Below, in pieces: positions 41,760 to 50,682 of a stretch of 64,000 nucleotides of DNA. The translations under genes were made by a program, and so were the position numbers. This DNA comes from Flavobacterium granuli (lineage in GTDB: Bacteria > Bacteroidota > Bacteroidia > Flavobacteriales > Flavobacteriaceae), in assembly GCF_900129705.1 (NCBI RefSeq), contig NZ_FQWO01000004.1, positions 124,001 through 188,000 of the forward strand, read 5' to 3'. A model generated the notes under the pieces. That model ran no database searches, was not told where the DNA came from, and worked only from the letters and a program-made list of their open reading frames with translations. Position 1 is the stretch's first letter, and every line of letters starts with the position of its first letter.

Positions 41760-41829
41760 ATTTATTTGTTTTTAAAGTTTAGGTTATCAGAAGTTTAACT
41801 TTTTCGTTTAATTTTTTTGTCAAAAAGGC

Positions 41830-41859
41830 TTGTGTAATTCAATAAATGTCCTAAATTTG
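41830..41859 (+). promoter_or_regulatory. Promoter of tRNA-Gly
   Basis: TTG at 41830-41832, a 19-nt spacer and TAAATTTG at 41852-41859. Three nt later begins the leader CCGCAATACAGAACAAG shared with tRNA-Glu. Confidence 0.8.
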
Positions 41860-41908
41860 CATCCGCAATACAGAACAAGTGTTGCGGTTCTTTTTAAGAA
41901 TTGAAAAT

Positions 41909-41984
41909 GCGAAAATAGCTCAGTTGGTAGAGCGCGACCTTGCCAAGGTCGAGGTCGCGGGTTCGAGCCCCGTTTTTCGCTCCA
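41909..41984 (+). tRNA. tRNA-Gly (anticodon GCC)
   Basis: A 76-nt cloverleaf with acceptor GCGAAAA / TTTTCGC, anticodon stem CGACC/GGTCG and loop TTGCCAA (GCC), T-arm GCGGGTTCGAGCCCCGT-like, and encoded CCA. Leading promoter at 41830-41859. Confidence 0.95.
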
Positions 41985-41995
41985 CACCACACAAT

Positions 41996-42081
41996 GCTCG
42001 GATGGTGAAATTGGTAGACACGCTGGACTTAAAATCCAGTGAACAGCAATGTTCGTGCGGGTTCAAGTCCCGCTCTGAGTA
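41996..42081 (+). tRNA. tRNA-Leu (anticodon TAA)
   Basis: An 86-nt class II tRNA: acceptor GCTCGGA / TCTGAGT (two wobbles), anticodon stem CTGGA/TCCAG with loop CTTAAAA (TAA), long variable arm, T-arm GCGGGTTCAAGTCCCGC. It lies 11 nt after tRNA-Gly, so both come from one transcript. Confidence 0.94.
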
Positions 42082-42083
42082 CA

Positions 42084-42115
42084 AAAACCTCTTCTTTTTG
42101 AAGAGGTTTTTTTTG
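42084..42115 (+). terminator. Terminator of the tRNA-Gly-Leu operon
   Basis: A stem AAAACCTCTTC / GAAGAGGTTTT with a T5 loop and a T-run, directly after tRNA-Leu. Confidence 0.92.
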
Positions 42116-42191
42116 TTTAGCACAGTCTCGATACGGGATATAAAGCTTACTTTGGCTTCTGTAATTTTAAAAAAAAATCTATCAAATAAAT

Positions 42192-42539
42192 ATGGCGTCT
42201 TTTGTAATTAGTAAAAGGTTTAGTGGTGATTATAAATTTGAATTTACGTCCAGGAAGGGTAAAACTATTTTTACAAGTAATGCTTATGAGCTGCGGATGG
42301 ATTGTGAATCGGCGGCAGAGTATATTAGGACGGTTTTGGAGAGTTGTTCTTATGTGAAGTTCAAAACGTCTAAGGGGAAGTTTTTTTTTAGGGTAGTGGT
42401 GGATAATGAAGTGGTGGCAACTAGTAGAAAGTATAGTACGGAACTGATGGTAGAAAAAGGAATTGCCGAGATTGTGAAATATGGTTCGAAAGCTGAGATT
42501 TTAGATTTTTCGAATAATAATTTTGTGTTTGAAGATTGA
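42192..42539 (+). CDS. YegP/DUF1508 family protein
   Basis: 115 residues made of two related ~50-residue units (FVISKRFSGDYKFEFTSRKGKTIFTSNAYE and KFKTSKGKFFFRVVVDNEVVATSRKYSTE). The F-x-S-x-KGKxIxTS pattern is typical of DUF1508, a small tandem-repeat fold. The function is not established. It may be transcribed after the tRNA terminator from its own promoter. It ends at a strong terminator. Confidence 0.85.
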   Translation: MASFVISKRFSGDYKFEFTSRKGKTIFTSNAYELRMDCESAAEYIRTVLESCSYVKFKTSKGKFFFRVVVDNEVVATSRKYSTELMVEKGIAEIVKYGSKAEILDFSNNNFVFED

Positions 42540-42563
42540 TCTGTTTTCTTTGATTGATAAATG

Positions 42564-42611
42564 AAAAAAAGCACACCCCAAAACAACTAGATGTTTTGGG
42601 GTGTGCTTTTT
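42564..42611 (+). terminator. Terminator of the YegP-like gene
   Basis: A 15-bp-plus stem GCACACCCCAAAACA / TGTTTTGGGGTGTGC with loop ACTAGA, then T-run. Confidence 0.93.
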
Positions 42612-42626
42612 ATGCTTTCTTGACAT

Positions 42627-42660
42627 AAAAAAAGCCATCACACAATGTGGATGGCTTTAT
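42627..42660 (-). terminator. Terminator of the Ala/Thr-rich lipoprotein gene
   Basis: A stem AAAGCCATC / GATGGCTTT with an inner CACA/TGTG extension, with a T-run on the minus strand, 21 nt after the stop. Confidence 0.85.
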
Positions 42661-42680
42661 TTTTTTGATGTAATTTAAAA

Positions 42681-42881
42681 TTACTCAGCAGCAGGAGCTT
42701 CAGTAGTAGCGGCAGCAGCAGTAGTGTCAACAGCAGTAGTGTCAGCAACAACAGCAGTAGTGTCAGCAACTACAGCAGTAGTATCAGCAGCAGTAGTTTC
42801 TTCAGCAGCAGCATCAGATTTTTTACAAGATACAACAGTTAAAACAGCAACAACAGCTAAACTTAAAAATACTTTTTTCAT
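42681..42881 (-). CDS. Small lipoprotein with 7-residue Ala/Thr/Val repeats
   Basis: 66 residues. Signal and lipobox (LAVVAVLTVVS-C), then KKSDAAAEE and a low-complexity part of near-identical ADTTAVV units (about 31-55), ending AAAATTEAPAAE. At DNA level the repeats are 21 bp long (copies at 42730, 42751 and 42772), so copy number could vary between strains. Its role is unknown; the tail could be a flexible or glycosylated spacer on the cell surface. Monocistronic with its own terminator. Confidence 0.75.
   Translation of the reverse strand: MKKVFLSLAVVAVLTVVSCKKSDAAAEETTAADTTAVVADTTAVVADTTAVDTTAAAATTEAPAAE
42730..42792. repeat. Three-copy 21-bp tandem repeat inside the lipoprotein gene
   Basis: Units beginning ACAGCAGTAGTGTCAGCAAC start at 42730, 42751 and 42772 with one or two changes between copies. 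They keep the reading frame (seven codons each). Confidence 0.8.
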
Positions 42882-43020
42882 CTTACTTTATTATAAAAGG
42901 TTAATTATTAATTCGAGGCAAAGATATAAATTTTTTGATATGTAAAATATATTTTCATTTTTTTTTTGAAAAAATAATGTTTTTTGGCGGTCTCAAATTT
43001 GCCTTCCATTGGAAGTCCTT

Positions 43021-43071
43021 GAAAACAGGCTGATTTATAGATAAAAAGCATCAATAAGGCGGCCTGTTTTT
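43021..43071 (-). terminator. Terminator of the S46 peptidase gene
   Basis: An 8-bp stem AAACAGGC / GCCTGTTT with a long loop and a T-run on the minus strand, 5 nt after the stop. Confidence 0.6.
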
Positions 43072-43075
43072 TAGG

Positions 43076-45250
43076 TTATTTTTGTTTTATTGTTTTTGTT
43101 TTTAGCGTTTTAGCCTTTTTTGGGTGGACTAATTTTAATTCTTCGATCAAGTTTTTTGCTCCGGCATATTTATCCATGATGAATAAGATGTATCTGACAT
43201 CTACCATAATGTTTCTGCAAATGCTTGGGTCGTAATAGATGTCGCTCATGGTGCCTTCCCAAACTCTGTCAAAATTAAGGCCAATAAGGTTTCCATTTGC
43301 GTCTATGGCAGGGCTTCCTGAGTTACCTCCTGTAGTGTGATTCGTACCAATAAAATTGACTGGAAGTTTTCCGTTCTCTCCATACATTCCATAGTCTTTC
43401 GCGTTATATAAATCAATTAATTTAGAAGGTACATCAAATTCATAGTCTCCAGGAATGTATTTCTCCATAACTCCTTCTAAATAGGTTACAGGAGTATAAA
43501 TGGTAGCGTCTTTTGGTTCGTAACCTTTTACTTTGCCATAAGTGACTCTTAAAGTGCTATTGGCGTCCGGAAAAATTCTGCTGTCTTTATTTAATTCGAG
43601 TTGAGCCTTCATATAGGTGCGCTGAAGAGCGGTAATGGTTAAATTGATTTCGTCGTATTTTGGGGCGACTTCTGTGGAATATTTATCGGCTAGTTCTTTT
43701 ACAAGTTGAAAAGCTTTGTCTTTGTTTAGATTGGCCAGTACTGTTTTTGCATCTCCGGTCAATAGTTCTTTTAGATCCTCGTAGCTACGGAGTCTGGATT
43801 TCGAATAGATTTCCGTGGCCAGATTCTTGGCATCAATATTTGTTAGACTTTGAGGTAAAAACTGTTTTGGTGATTTTTTGGAGTATAGCTCGATCAATTG
43901 TTCAAAAACATTTTGATCCACATTCAGGTTGAAGTTTTTATAGAAACCAGAAAGAGCTGTAATCAAATTGTTTTTACGGTCATTAAAGGATTGTTCGCCA
44001 TTGGATTTATAAACTTGTTCTAGTAGGTATAATCGGTAACCAACACTTAATAACTCGGTATTGCGTTGTACTACTTCTTGAAAATAATCTCTTGCTAGAG
44101 CATAAGGAGCTATTTCCGCATAGTTTTTGTTAAAGTCGGCCAATAGGCTGCCATATTCTTTCTCTTTTCCTGCTTTGGCTACTTTGGTCTGAAAGATTTT
44201 TTCAGATTCTTTTTTAATGGCAATGGCATTTGATTTTTTTAAACCTTGAGTTTCACCAATCCATTTTTTCCAGTAATTGGCAATTCCGGCATATTTAGAG
44301 GCATATTGAATTTTGATAGCATTGTCTTTTCTCATATAACTGTCAGCTACTTTCAATGCTCGGTCTCTAATTTCAATTTTGGCCGGATTCAGCTCATTGA
44401 CGATTTGTTCTATGGCAACAGAAGGCAGGTATTCGTTTGTCTTTCCAGGATATCCAAAAACTATCGTAAAGTCATCCTCAGTTACGCCGTCAAGTGAAAT
44501 AGGCAGGAAGTGTTTAGGCGTGTACGGAACATTGTCTTTCGAATAAGCCGCCGGACGGTTGTTCTTATCGGCATAGATTCTAAACAAAGAAAAATCCCCG
44601 GTATGGCGCGGCCAAACCCAGTTGTCCGTATCTGATCCAAATTTCCCAATTGAGGAAGGCGGAGCACCCACCAAACGAACATCAGTAAAGGTTTCGGTTA
44701 CGAAAAGCATGTATTGGTTTCCTTCATAAAAAGTACGAATCTTGTTTTCCTGCCACTTTTCTTTTGGTAAAGTGCGGCTAAGCATGGCAATATTCTCTTG
44801 AATTTTGTTTTGCTTTTCTGCTTCATTAGTCAATGAGGCAGTTCCTTCTAGTACGGCGGAGGTCACATCTTCGATTTTTACAATAAAAGTGACGTACAAA
44901 TTCTCGTTTGGTAATTCATCCTCCATTTTGTACGCCCAAAAACCATCTGTAAGATAATCATTTTCGACTGTAGAATGCGATTGGATTTGAGAGAAACCAC
45001 AGTGGTGGTTAGTTAATATTAATCCTTTTGGAGAAATAACTTCCGAGGTGCAGCCGCCATTAAAATGCGGGACAGCATCTTTTAAACTGGATTGATTAAC
45101 ATCGTAAATTTCTTTTATCGACATTTTCATGCCTAAATTTTTCATTTCTGTTTCATTCATTCCTTTCAAAAGGGAAGGAATCCACATTCCGCCTTGCTGG
45201 GCTTGGGTTTGAATGACAAATAATAATACGAATAACTTTAAAAATCTCAT
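43076..45250 (-). CDS. S46 family dipeptidyl-peptidase, DPP11-like
   Basis: 724 residues from the Met at 45250, where a signal peptide (RFLKLFVLLFVIQTQA-Q) begins. Trypsin-like core: the His of ILTNHHCGF (H83) and the Ser of GNSGSPA (S644). Eighteen residues after the Ser there is Arg (LNFDRVWEG), the position that in Porphyromonas DPP11 is R673 after S655 and sets preference for Asp/Glu at P1; DPP7 has Gly there. So an acid-specific exopeptidase is predicted. It is periplasmic or exported and releases dipeptides from peptides. Confidence 0.93.
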   Translation of the reverse strand: MRFLKLFVLLFVIQTQAQQGGMWIPSLLKGMNETEMKNLGMKMSIKEIYDVNQSSLKDAVPHFNGGCTSEVISPKGLILTNHHCGFSQIQSHSTVENDYLTDGFWAYKMEDELPNENLYVTFIVKIEDVTSAVLEGTASLTNEAEKQNKIQENIAMLSRTLPKEKWQENKIRTFYEGNQYMLFVTETFTDVRLVGAPPSSIGKFGSDTDNWVWPRHTGDFSLFRIYADKNNRPAAYSKDNVPYTPKHFLPISLDGVTEDDFTIVFGYPGKTNEYLPSVAIEQIVNELNPAKIEIRDRALKVADSYMRKDNAIKIQYASKYAGIANYWKKWIGETQGLKKSNAIAIKKESEKIFQTKVAKAGKEKEYGSLLADFNKNYAEIAPYALARDYFQEVVQRNTELLSVGYRLYLLEQVYKSNGEQSFNDRKNNLITALSGFYKNFNLNVDQNVFEQLIELYSKKSPKQFLPQSLTNIDAKNLATEIYSKSRLRSYEDLKELLTGDAKTVLANLNKDKAFQLVKELADKYSTEVAPKYDEINLTITALQRTYMKAQLELNKDSRIFPDANSTLRVTYGKVKGYEPKDATIYTPVTYLEGVMEKYIPGDYEFDVPSKLIDLYNAKDYGMYGENGKLPVNFIGTNHTTGGNSGSPAIDANGNLIGLNFDRVWEGTMSDIYYDPSICRNIMVDVRYILFIMDKYAGAKNLIEELKLVHPKKAKTLKTKTIKQK

Positions 45251-45273
45251 GTTTATAAATTTAGTTTGCAATT

Positions 45274-45720
45274 TTATCTGGTTTTGTATGCCATTAATTT
45301 TCGATTATGTAATTCAAAACCGTTGGCAAGATACAATTTTTGTGCGTTTTGATTGTGGTTTTCTATTTCAAGGTAGATTAATTTTAGAGCCGCTTTTTTG
45401 CTTTCGTCCAAAATAAAGGCGATGGTTTTGCTTCCAATTCCTTTGCCCCGCGCTTTTTCGGTCAAATACAATTCGTCTAAAAAGGCAATTTTTCCTTGAT
45501 ATTCAAAGCTGAAAACAAAGGTTAAAATAACATAGCCAACAATCTCGTTTTCGGATAGAATAAGCCAAGCCTTTCCTAGATTTTCATTGGTAATGAATTC
45601 TTTAAATAAGGATTTTGAGGTTTCTTTATCAATAGGGTAATTGTCTATAGCGTAGAATTGTTGCATCAAATCGACGATGGTTTCGATGTCGGAAAGTTCT
45701 AAAGGCTTAAATCGGATCAT
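45274..45720 (-). CDS. GNAT family N-acetyltransferase
   Basis: 148 residues with the acetyl-CoA-binding motif A (ARGKGIGSKTIAFIL, about 91-105) after two strands (WLILSENEIVGYVILTFVFSFEYQGKIAFLDELYL). The conserved NAQKLYLANGF at the end is the usual closing block. The substrate is unknown. It overlaps the KDO transferase gene by 14 nt and precedes the S46 gene by 23 nt. Confidence 0.9.
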   Translation of the reverse strand: MIRFKPLELSDIETIVDLMQQFYAIDNYPIDKETSKSLFKEFITNENLGKAWLILSENEIVGYVILTFVFSFEYQGKIAFLDELYLTEKARGKGIGSKTIAFILDESKKAALKLIYLEIENHNQNAQKLYLANGFELHNRKLMAYKTR

Positions 45721-46948
45721 TCGAAATATTTTTTAAAATTAGCTCAGTAGCTCCTTTGTTCATTAATACAAAAGTGTGGCAAATGTGTCCTTTTTCACTT
45801 CGAAAGTCTTCATTTAGAATTAAATCTTCAAAGGCGGCATTCAGTTCGCGATAGTTTTTTATTGAAGTGCAGCCGCCCATATTAACCAAAGCGGTCGCTT
45901 CGGCAAAATGAGAATAATTAGGACCTATGATTATTGGTACGCCAAATGTTGCCGGTTCGAGAATGTTGTGAACGCCTGGATTTCCATAGCCACCTCCCAC
46001 ATAGGCAATGTCGGCATAGCTGTATATTTTGGTTAAAATTCCTACAGTGTCAATGATAAACACATCAAAATCGGCAAGTTTTTTACTCGCTTTTTCAGAA
46101 TACAACAGCGTCTTTTTTGAAATTTTGCTTTTCAATTGATGGATTTGTTCGCTTTTAATGTTGTGCGGAGCAATAATAAACTTTATACGATGTTTAGTCG
46201 AATTGATGTAATCGATCAATAGGCTTTCATCTTTGGGCCAGGAACTACCCACTACCACTGTGAGTGTGTCGTTTTTGAATTCAGAAATAAAATCCAATGT
46301 ATTGTCCTTTTCCAGAATTGTAGCAACCCGGTCAAAACGCGTATCTCCTGAAACGGCTACATTGGTTTTGCCTAATTGGAGCAATAATTTTTTAGAGCTT
46401 TCATTTTGGACAAAGAAATAAGTGAAAGCATCTAATGCTTTTCTGTAAAAGCCGCCGTACCATTTGAAAAACATCTGATTTTCTCTGAAAATCCCGGATA
46501 TCAGATAAGTAGGGATGTGCTGTTTTTTTAACTCGTTTAAGTAGTTGAGCCAGAATTCATACTTGATAAAAAACACCATTTCAGGATGCGCAAGTTTGAT
46601 GAAGTTTTCGGCATTGCTTTTAGTGTCTAAAGGCAGATAAACAGTAACATCGGCTACAGTATTGTTGCTGCGGACTTCATATCCCGAAGGGGAAAAGAAA
46701 GTGAGGATGATTTTATGGTTGGGGAATTGCTCTTTGACTTTTTCGATTACCGGCAAGCCTTGTTCGTATTCACCTAGTGAAGCGGCATGAAACCAGATGG
46801 TCTTATCGGAAGGTTTTATTTTTTGTTCTAGAATAGTGAAAACCACTTTTCGGCCCGCTACAAAAAGTTTGATTTTTGGATTAAAAAAAGAGAGCGGTTT
46901 TAGGAGTAAACGGGCAATTTGGATTGCCGTATTGTATAGAAAAAGCAT
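45707..46948 (-). CDS. waaA: 3-deoxy-D-manno-octulosonic acid (KDO) transferase
   Basis: 413 residues with the GT30 fold. The N-terminal motif FHAASLGEYEQG carries the catalytic E60; the Rossmann-like C-half has VVGSSWPKDESLL, FIIAPHNIK, DVFIIDTVGILTKIYSYADIAYVGGGYG and HNILEPATFGVPII. It attaches KDO to lipid A on the inner leaflet of the cytoplasmic membrane in lipopolysaccharide synthesis. The gene is the first of a three-gene run with the acetyltransferase and, after a small gap, the S46 peptidase. Confidence 0.95.
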   Translation of the reverse strand: MLFLYNTAIQIARLLLKPLSFFNPKIKLFVAGRKVVFTILEQKIKPSDKTIWFHAASLGEYEQGLPVIEKVKEQFPNHKIILTFFSPSGYEVRSNNTVADVTVYLPLDTKSNAENFIKLAHPEMVFFIKYEFWLNYLNELKKQHIPTYLISGIFRENQMFFKWYGGFYRKALDAFTYFFVQNESSKKLLLQLGKTNVAVSGDTRFDRVATILEKDNTLDFISEFKNDTLTVVVGSSWPKDESLLIDYINSTKHRIKFIIAPHNIKSEQIHQLKSKISKKTLLYSEKASKKLADFDVFIIDTVGILTKIYSYADIAYVGGGYGNPGVHNILEPATFGVPIIIGPNYSHFAEATALVNMGGCTSIKNYRELNAAFEDLILNEDFRSEKGHICHTFVLMNKGATELILKNISNDPI

Positions 46949-47017
46949 ACGGATAAATTTATTTTGCTAAAATACAGTTTCTTTTGTTTATGATTTAAAT
47001 CTTAGGGCTTAAATTCA

Positions 47018-47025
47018 TATTTTTG
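47018..47025 (+). promoter_or_regulatory. Candidate -7 box (TATTTTTG) before the DegT aminotransferase
   Basis: TATTTTTG lies 130 nt before the ATG at 47155; the -33 position has TTTA with a 20-nt spacer in place of TTG. A fairly long leader would result. Confidence 0.4.
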
Positions 47026-47154
47026 CGTTCAAGAATTTTAATGAAGTCTAATGAGGACTGCTCCAATCTAGAATTGAACAATCTCATGAAATATATTATG
47101 TCAGCACAGCTGAATTATTGAGATTCGATGCTAATTGATTTAAATAAAATAGAA

Positions 47155-48288
47155 ATGAAAAAAATCCAAATGGTTGACCTAAAAAGTCAATATGATAAAA
47201 TTGCAGCTACTGTAAATGCTTCTATCCAAAATGTTTTAGATACAAATACTTATATCAACGGACCGCAGGTTCATCAATTCCAAAAAGAGTTAGAGGACTA
47301 TCTTGATGTGAAACATGTCATTCCATGTGCAAACGGAACCGATGCTTTGCAAATTGCCATGATGGGATTAGACTTGAAGCCAGGCGATGAGGTGATTACT
47401 GCCGATTTTACCTTTGCTGCAACGGTAGAAGTGATCGCATTATTGCAATTAACACCAGTTTTGGTTGATGTGGATATGCATAATATGAATATTTCGCTGG
47501 AAAGAATCAAAGCCGCTATTACGCCTAAAACTAAAGCGATTGTTCCGGTTCACTTATTTGGTCGTGCGGCCAATATGGAAGCGATCATGGCCTTGGCCAA
47601 GGAACATAATTTATACGTTATTGAAGATAATGCTCAAGCAATTGGAGCCAATTGTAAATTTTCGGACGGGACTAAAAAGAAAGCCGGAACAATAGGACAT
47701 GTAGGAGCTACTTCTTTTTTTCCTTCTAAAAACTTAGGCTGTTATGGTGATGGAGGAGCAATTTTTACAAATGATGATGCTTTGGCACATAAACTTCGCG
47801 GAATTGTAAATCACGGAATGTACGAGCGTTATCACCATGATGTTGTAGGGGTAAACTCTCGTCTAGACAGCATACAAGCGGCAGTTTTGAATGCAAAGTT
47901 ACCGTTATTAGATGTGTACAATAAAGCGAGACAAGATGCGGCCAGGAAATATTCTGCTGCTTTTGAAGGACATAAGAATATCGTGGCGCCAAATATTTGC
48001 GATGTTTGCGACTGTCATGTTTTTCACCAATACACTTTACGAATTATAGATGCAGACAGAAACGGTTTGATGCAACATCTATTGGATAAAGGAATTCCAT
48101 GTGCTATTTATTATCCAATTCCTTTACATTCCCAAAAAGCATATTTGGATTCAAGATATAAAGAAGAAGATTTTCCGGTAACCAATCAATTGGTAAAAGA
48201 AGTGATTTCTTTGCCAATGCACACCGAACTGGATGAGGAACAAATCAAGTTTATAACAGATAGCGTTTTAGAATTTTTAAACAAATAG
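47155..48288 (+). CDS. DegT/DnrJ/EryC1/StrS family aminotransferase
   Basis: 377 residues from the Met at 47155 (KKIQMVDLKSQYDKI). A PLP-dependent sugar aminotransferase fold: PCANGTDALQIAMMGLDLKPGDEVI binds the phosphate, EDNAQAIGA carries the cofactor Asp, and the Schiff-base Lys is K192 in FFPSKNLGCYGDGG. Such enzymes aminate nucleotide-linked ketosugars for polysaccharides. It is followed 68 nt later by galE, fitting surface glycan synthesis. An earlier in-frame start at 47128 adds 9 residues; the shorter form matches the family. Confidence 0.93.
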   Translation: MKKIQMVDLKSQYDKIAATVNASIQNVLDTNTYINGPQVHQFQKELEDYLDVKHVIPCANGTDALQIAMMGLDLKPGDEVITADFTFAATVEVIALLQLTPVLVDVDMHNMNISLERIKAAITPKTKAIVPVHLFGRAANMEAIMALAKEHNLYVIEDNAQAIGANCKFSDGTKKKAGTIGHVGATSFFPSKNLGCYGDGGAIFTNDDALAHKLRGIVNHGMYERYHHDVVGVNSRLDSIQAAVLNAKLPLLDVYNKARQDAARKYSAAFEGHKNIVAPNICDVCDCHVFHQYTLRIIDADRNGLMQHLLDKGIPCAIYYPIPLHSQKAYLDSRYKEEDFPVTNQLVKEVISLPMHTELDEEQIKFITDSVLEFLNK

Positions 48289-48356
48289 GTTGTTTCGTTG
48301 TTTGGTTTTGCGATAATTCGAATTGCCAAATCAATGAATTTCCAAAGCCATAACAA

Positions 48357-49370
48357 ATGAAAATATTAGTAACTGGAGGATTAGGTTTTATAGGTTCGCA
48401 TACCGTTGTTGAACTGCAAAATGAAGGATTTGAAGTAGTAATTATCGATAATCTTTCTAATTCTTCGGAAGATGTTTTGAACGGGATTGTTGCCATTACA
48501 GGTACGATGCCCATTTTTGAGAAACTAGATCTGAGAGAGAAAAAATCAGTTCAGGATTTTTTTAAGAAATACAATGATATCTCAGGAGTTATTCATTTTG
48601 CGGCTTCAAAAGCAGTAGGCGAAAGTGTCGAAAATCCGTTGTTGTATTATGAGAATAACATCAATACTTTGGTGTATTTACTTCAGGAATTACAGCAAAA
48701 ACCAGAGGCACATTTTATTTTTAGTTCGTCTTGTACGGTTTATGGTCAAGCCGAAAAGATGCCAATAACAGAAAATTCTTCAATTCAAACGGCGATGTCT
48801 CCTTATGGTAATACCAAACAAATTGGAGAAGAAATCATCACTGATGTAGCCAAAGTGACTAATGTGAATGCTGTTTTATTGCGTTATTTCAATCCGGTTG
48901 GGTCTCATCCTTCGGCTGAAATAGGAGAATTACCTATCGGGGTTCCTCAAAACTTGGTGCCGTTTATTACTCAAACCGGTTTTGGTTTGCGAGCGGCATT
49001 ATCGGTTTATGGAGATGATTATCCCACACCTGATGGCACGGCGATTCGTGATTATATCCATGTAGTCGATTTGGCACAAGCACATGTTGTTGCATTGCAA
49101 CGATTGTTGAGTGGGAAAAATGAGGCTAAAGTAGAGATTTTCAATCTGGGAACAGGCACAGGAAGTTCGGTCTTGGAAGTAATCCATGCCTTTGAAAAAG
49201 TAAGCGGTAAAAAGTTGCCTTATAATATTGTTCCTCGCAGAGAAGGAGATATTACTGAAGCTTATGCTAATACAGATAAGGCTAATACTGTTTTAGGTTG
49301 GAAAGCCAAATCTACTCTGGAGGAGTCTCTGGCCAGCGCCTGGAAATGGGAACAAAAAATCAGAAAATAA
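48357..49370 (+). CDS. galE: UDP-glucose 4-epimerase
   Basis: 337 residues of the extended SDR fold: GGLGFIGSH (7-15) binds NAD, Y150-x3-K154 (SPYGNTK) with the nearby SSCTVYG Ser form the catalytic triad, and the LRYFNPVG and IRDYIHVVDLA blocks are characteristic of GalE. It interconverts UDP-glucose and UDP-galactose. It ends at a terminator with the convergent small lipoprotein. Confidence 0.95.
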   Translation: MKILVTGGLGFIGSHTVVELQNEGFEVVIIDNLSNSSEDVLNGIVAITGTMPIFEKLDLREKKSVQDFFKKYNDISGVIHFAASKAVGESVENPLLYYENNINTLVYLLQELQQKPEAHFIFSSSCTVYGQAEKMPITENSSIQTAMSPYGNTKQIGEEIITDVAKVTNVNAVLLRYFNPVGSHPSAEIGELPIGVPQNLVPFITQTGFGLRAALSVYGDDYPTPDGTAIRDYIHVVDLAQAHVVALQRLLSGKNEAKVEIFNLGTGTGSSVLEVIHAFEKVSGKKLPYNIVPRREGDITEAYANTDKANTVLGWKAKSTLEESLASAWKWEQKIRK

Positions 49371-49406
49371 AAAAAAAGGCTGTCCTTATTGACAGCCTTT
49401 TTTTTT
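49371..49406. terminator. Bidirectional terminator after galE
   Basis: AAGGCTGTC / GACAGCCTT with CTTATT loop and A/T runs. It serves galE and the convergent lipoprotein gene. Confidence 0.92.
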
Positions 49407-49410
49407 GCAA

Positions 49411-49662
49411 TTATTTTTCACCTGATTTTTTTAATTTTTCAGCGGCTTCTTCCATTTTTTTAGCCCCTTTTTCAAGTGTTTCTCCGGCTTTGACTTTTGT
49501 AGAATCCATTGCAGCATCAGCTTTTACTTTTGCTGAATCTATAGTTTCTTTCATTTCATCGCCAACGGCTTCGGTAGCTTCTTTTACTTCGTCTTTTGTT
49601 TCTTTCTTGCACGAAGTCATTAAAGTTGCAATAAATGCTAATCCTAAAAGTGCTTTTCTCAT
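49411..49662 (-). CDS. Small helical lipoprotein
   Basis: 83 residues from the Met at 49662, where the signal starts (RKALLGLAFIATLMTS-C). The mature part is polar helix rich in Lys, Glu and Ala (KKETKDEVKEATEAVGDEMKETIDSAKVKADAAMDSTKVKAGETLEKGAKKMEEAAEKL) with an SAKVKAxAAxDSTKVKAGETLEKGAKK track. It resembles the coiled-coil protein at 417-830 in style. Function unknown. A longer in-frame start at 49731 would add a Tyr/Cys-rich tail before the signal, so I do not use it. Confidence 0.75.
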   Translation of the reverse strand: MRKALLGLAFIATLMTSCKKETKDEVKEATEAVGDEMKETIDSAKVKADAAMDSTKVKAGETLEKGAKKMEEAAEKLKKSGEK

Positions 49663-49715
49663 TTTTTTGTTTTTAGATGAATTAATAATTGATTTAGAGC
49701 ATAGTTGATAAAGAT

Positions 49716-49755
49716 AAAAAAAAATCCTCACAAACTTTTGTTTATGAGGATTTTA
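49716..49755 (-). terminator. Terminator of fabD
   Basis: AATCCTCA / TGAGGATT stem with a 14-nt loop (inner pairs AAAC/GTTT) and a T-run on the minus strand. Confidence 0.82.
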
Positions 49756-49809
49756 TCGTTGAGCCCCATTTGAAGGCTGTACGCTGCAAATTAGAAGTTG
49801 CTTTTTAAA

Positions 49810-50682
49810 TTAAGCATTCGCTGTTGCGGCTTCTTTATCGATTTTTCCAATCAATCCGGCTAATACTTTTCCTGGACCTACTTCGGTAAATAAGGTAGCG
49901 CCGTCGGCAATCATTTGTTGTACTGATTGTGTCCATTTTACCGGAGCAGTCAATTGAATAATTAGATTTTTTTTGATTTCGGCAGGATCAGAAACGGCAG
50001 TTGCTGTTACGTTTTGATATACCGGACAAATAGGAGTAGAGAAAGTAGTTGCTTCAATTGCTGCAGCCAGTTCTTCTCTTGCAGGTTCCATCATTGGCGA
50101 GTGAAATGCACCACCTACAGGTAATAATAAAGCTCTTTTTGCGCCAGCGGCTTTCATCGCTTCACAAGCTTTTTCAACTGCTGATATTTCTCCCGAAATT
50201 ACTAACTGTCCAGGACAGTTGTAATTTGCAGCTACTACGACTCCGTCAATCGAAGCGCAAACCTCTTCTACGATGTTATCGGCTAATCCTAGAACAGCTG
50301 CCATAGTTGATGGTTTTATTTCGCAGGCTTTTTGCATCGCCAAAGCTCTTTGGGAAACTAATTTTAATCCGTCTTCAAATGACAAAGCACCATTGGCAAC
50401 TAAGGCAGAAAATTCACCTAAAGAATGTCCTGCCACCATTTCCGGTTTAAAGTTTTCTAATGTTTTAGCCAAAATTACCGAATGTAAAAATACTGCCGGT
50501 TGGGTTACTTTGGTTTCTTTTAATTCTTCTGCCGTACCTTCAAACATGATGTCTGTGATGCGGAAACCTAATATTTCATTTGCTTTTTCAAACAATTCTT
50601 TTGCTAATGCAGAGTTTTCATATAGGTCTTTACCCATTCCTGTGAATTGTGCGCCTTGACCTGGAAATACGTATGCTTTCAT
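49810..50682 (-). CDS. fabD: Malonyl CoA-acyl carrier protein transacylase
   Basis: 290 residues. The nucleophile is S87 in the GHSLGEFSAL motif, and the active His lies in GGAFHSPMM (about residue 191). FPGQGAQFTGMGKD at the start is the usual N-terminal block. It loads malonate onto ACP for fatty acid synthesis in the cytosol. It is monocistronic here. Candidate repeat elements flank it on both sides (49776 and 50813). Confidence 0.97.
   Translation of the reverse strand: MKAYVFPGQGAQFTGMGKDLYENSALAKELFEKANEILGFRITDIMFEGTAEELKETKVTQPAVFLHSVILAKTLENFKPEMVAGHSLGEFSALVANGALSFEDGLKLVSQRALAMQKACEIKPSTMAAVLGLADNIVEEVCASIDGVVVAANYNCPGQLVISGEISAVEKACEAMKAAGAKRALLLPVGGAFHSPMMEPAREELAAAIEATTFSTPICPVYQNVTATAVSDPAEIKKNLIIQLTAPVKWTQSVQQMIADGATLFTEVGPGKVLAGLIGKIDKEAATANA

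Noticed and set aside
41879..42211. Frames across the tRNA-Gly and tRNA-Leu genes
   Set aside because: They run through the tRNA cloverleaves and the shared terminator, which explain the sequence; the translation has no recognisable motif.
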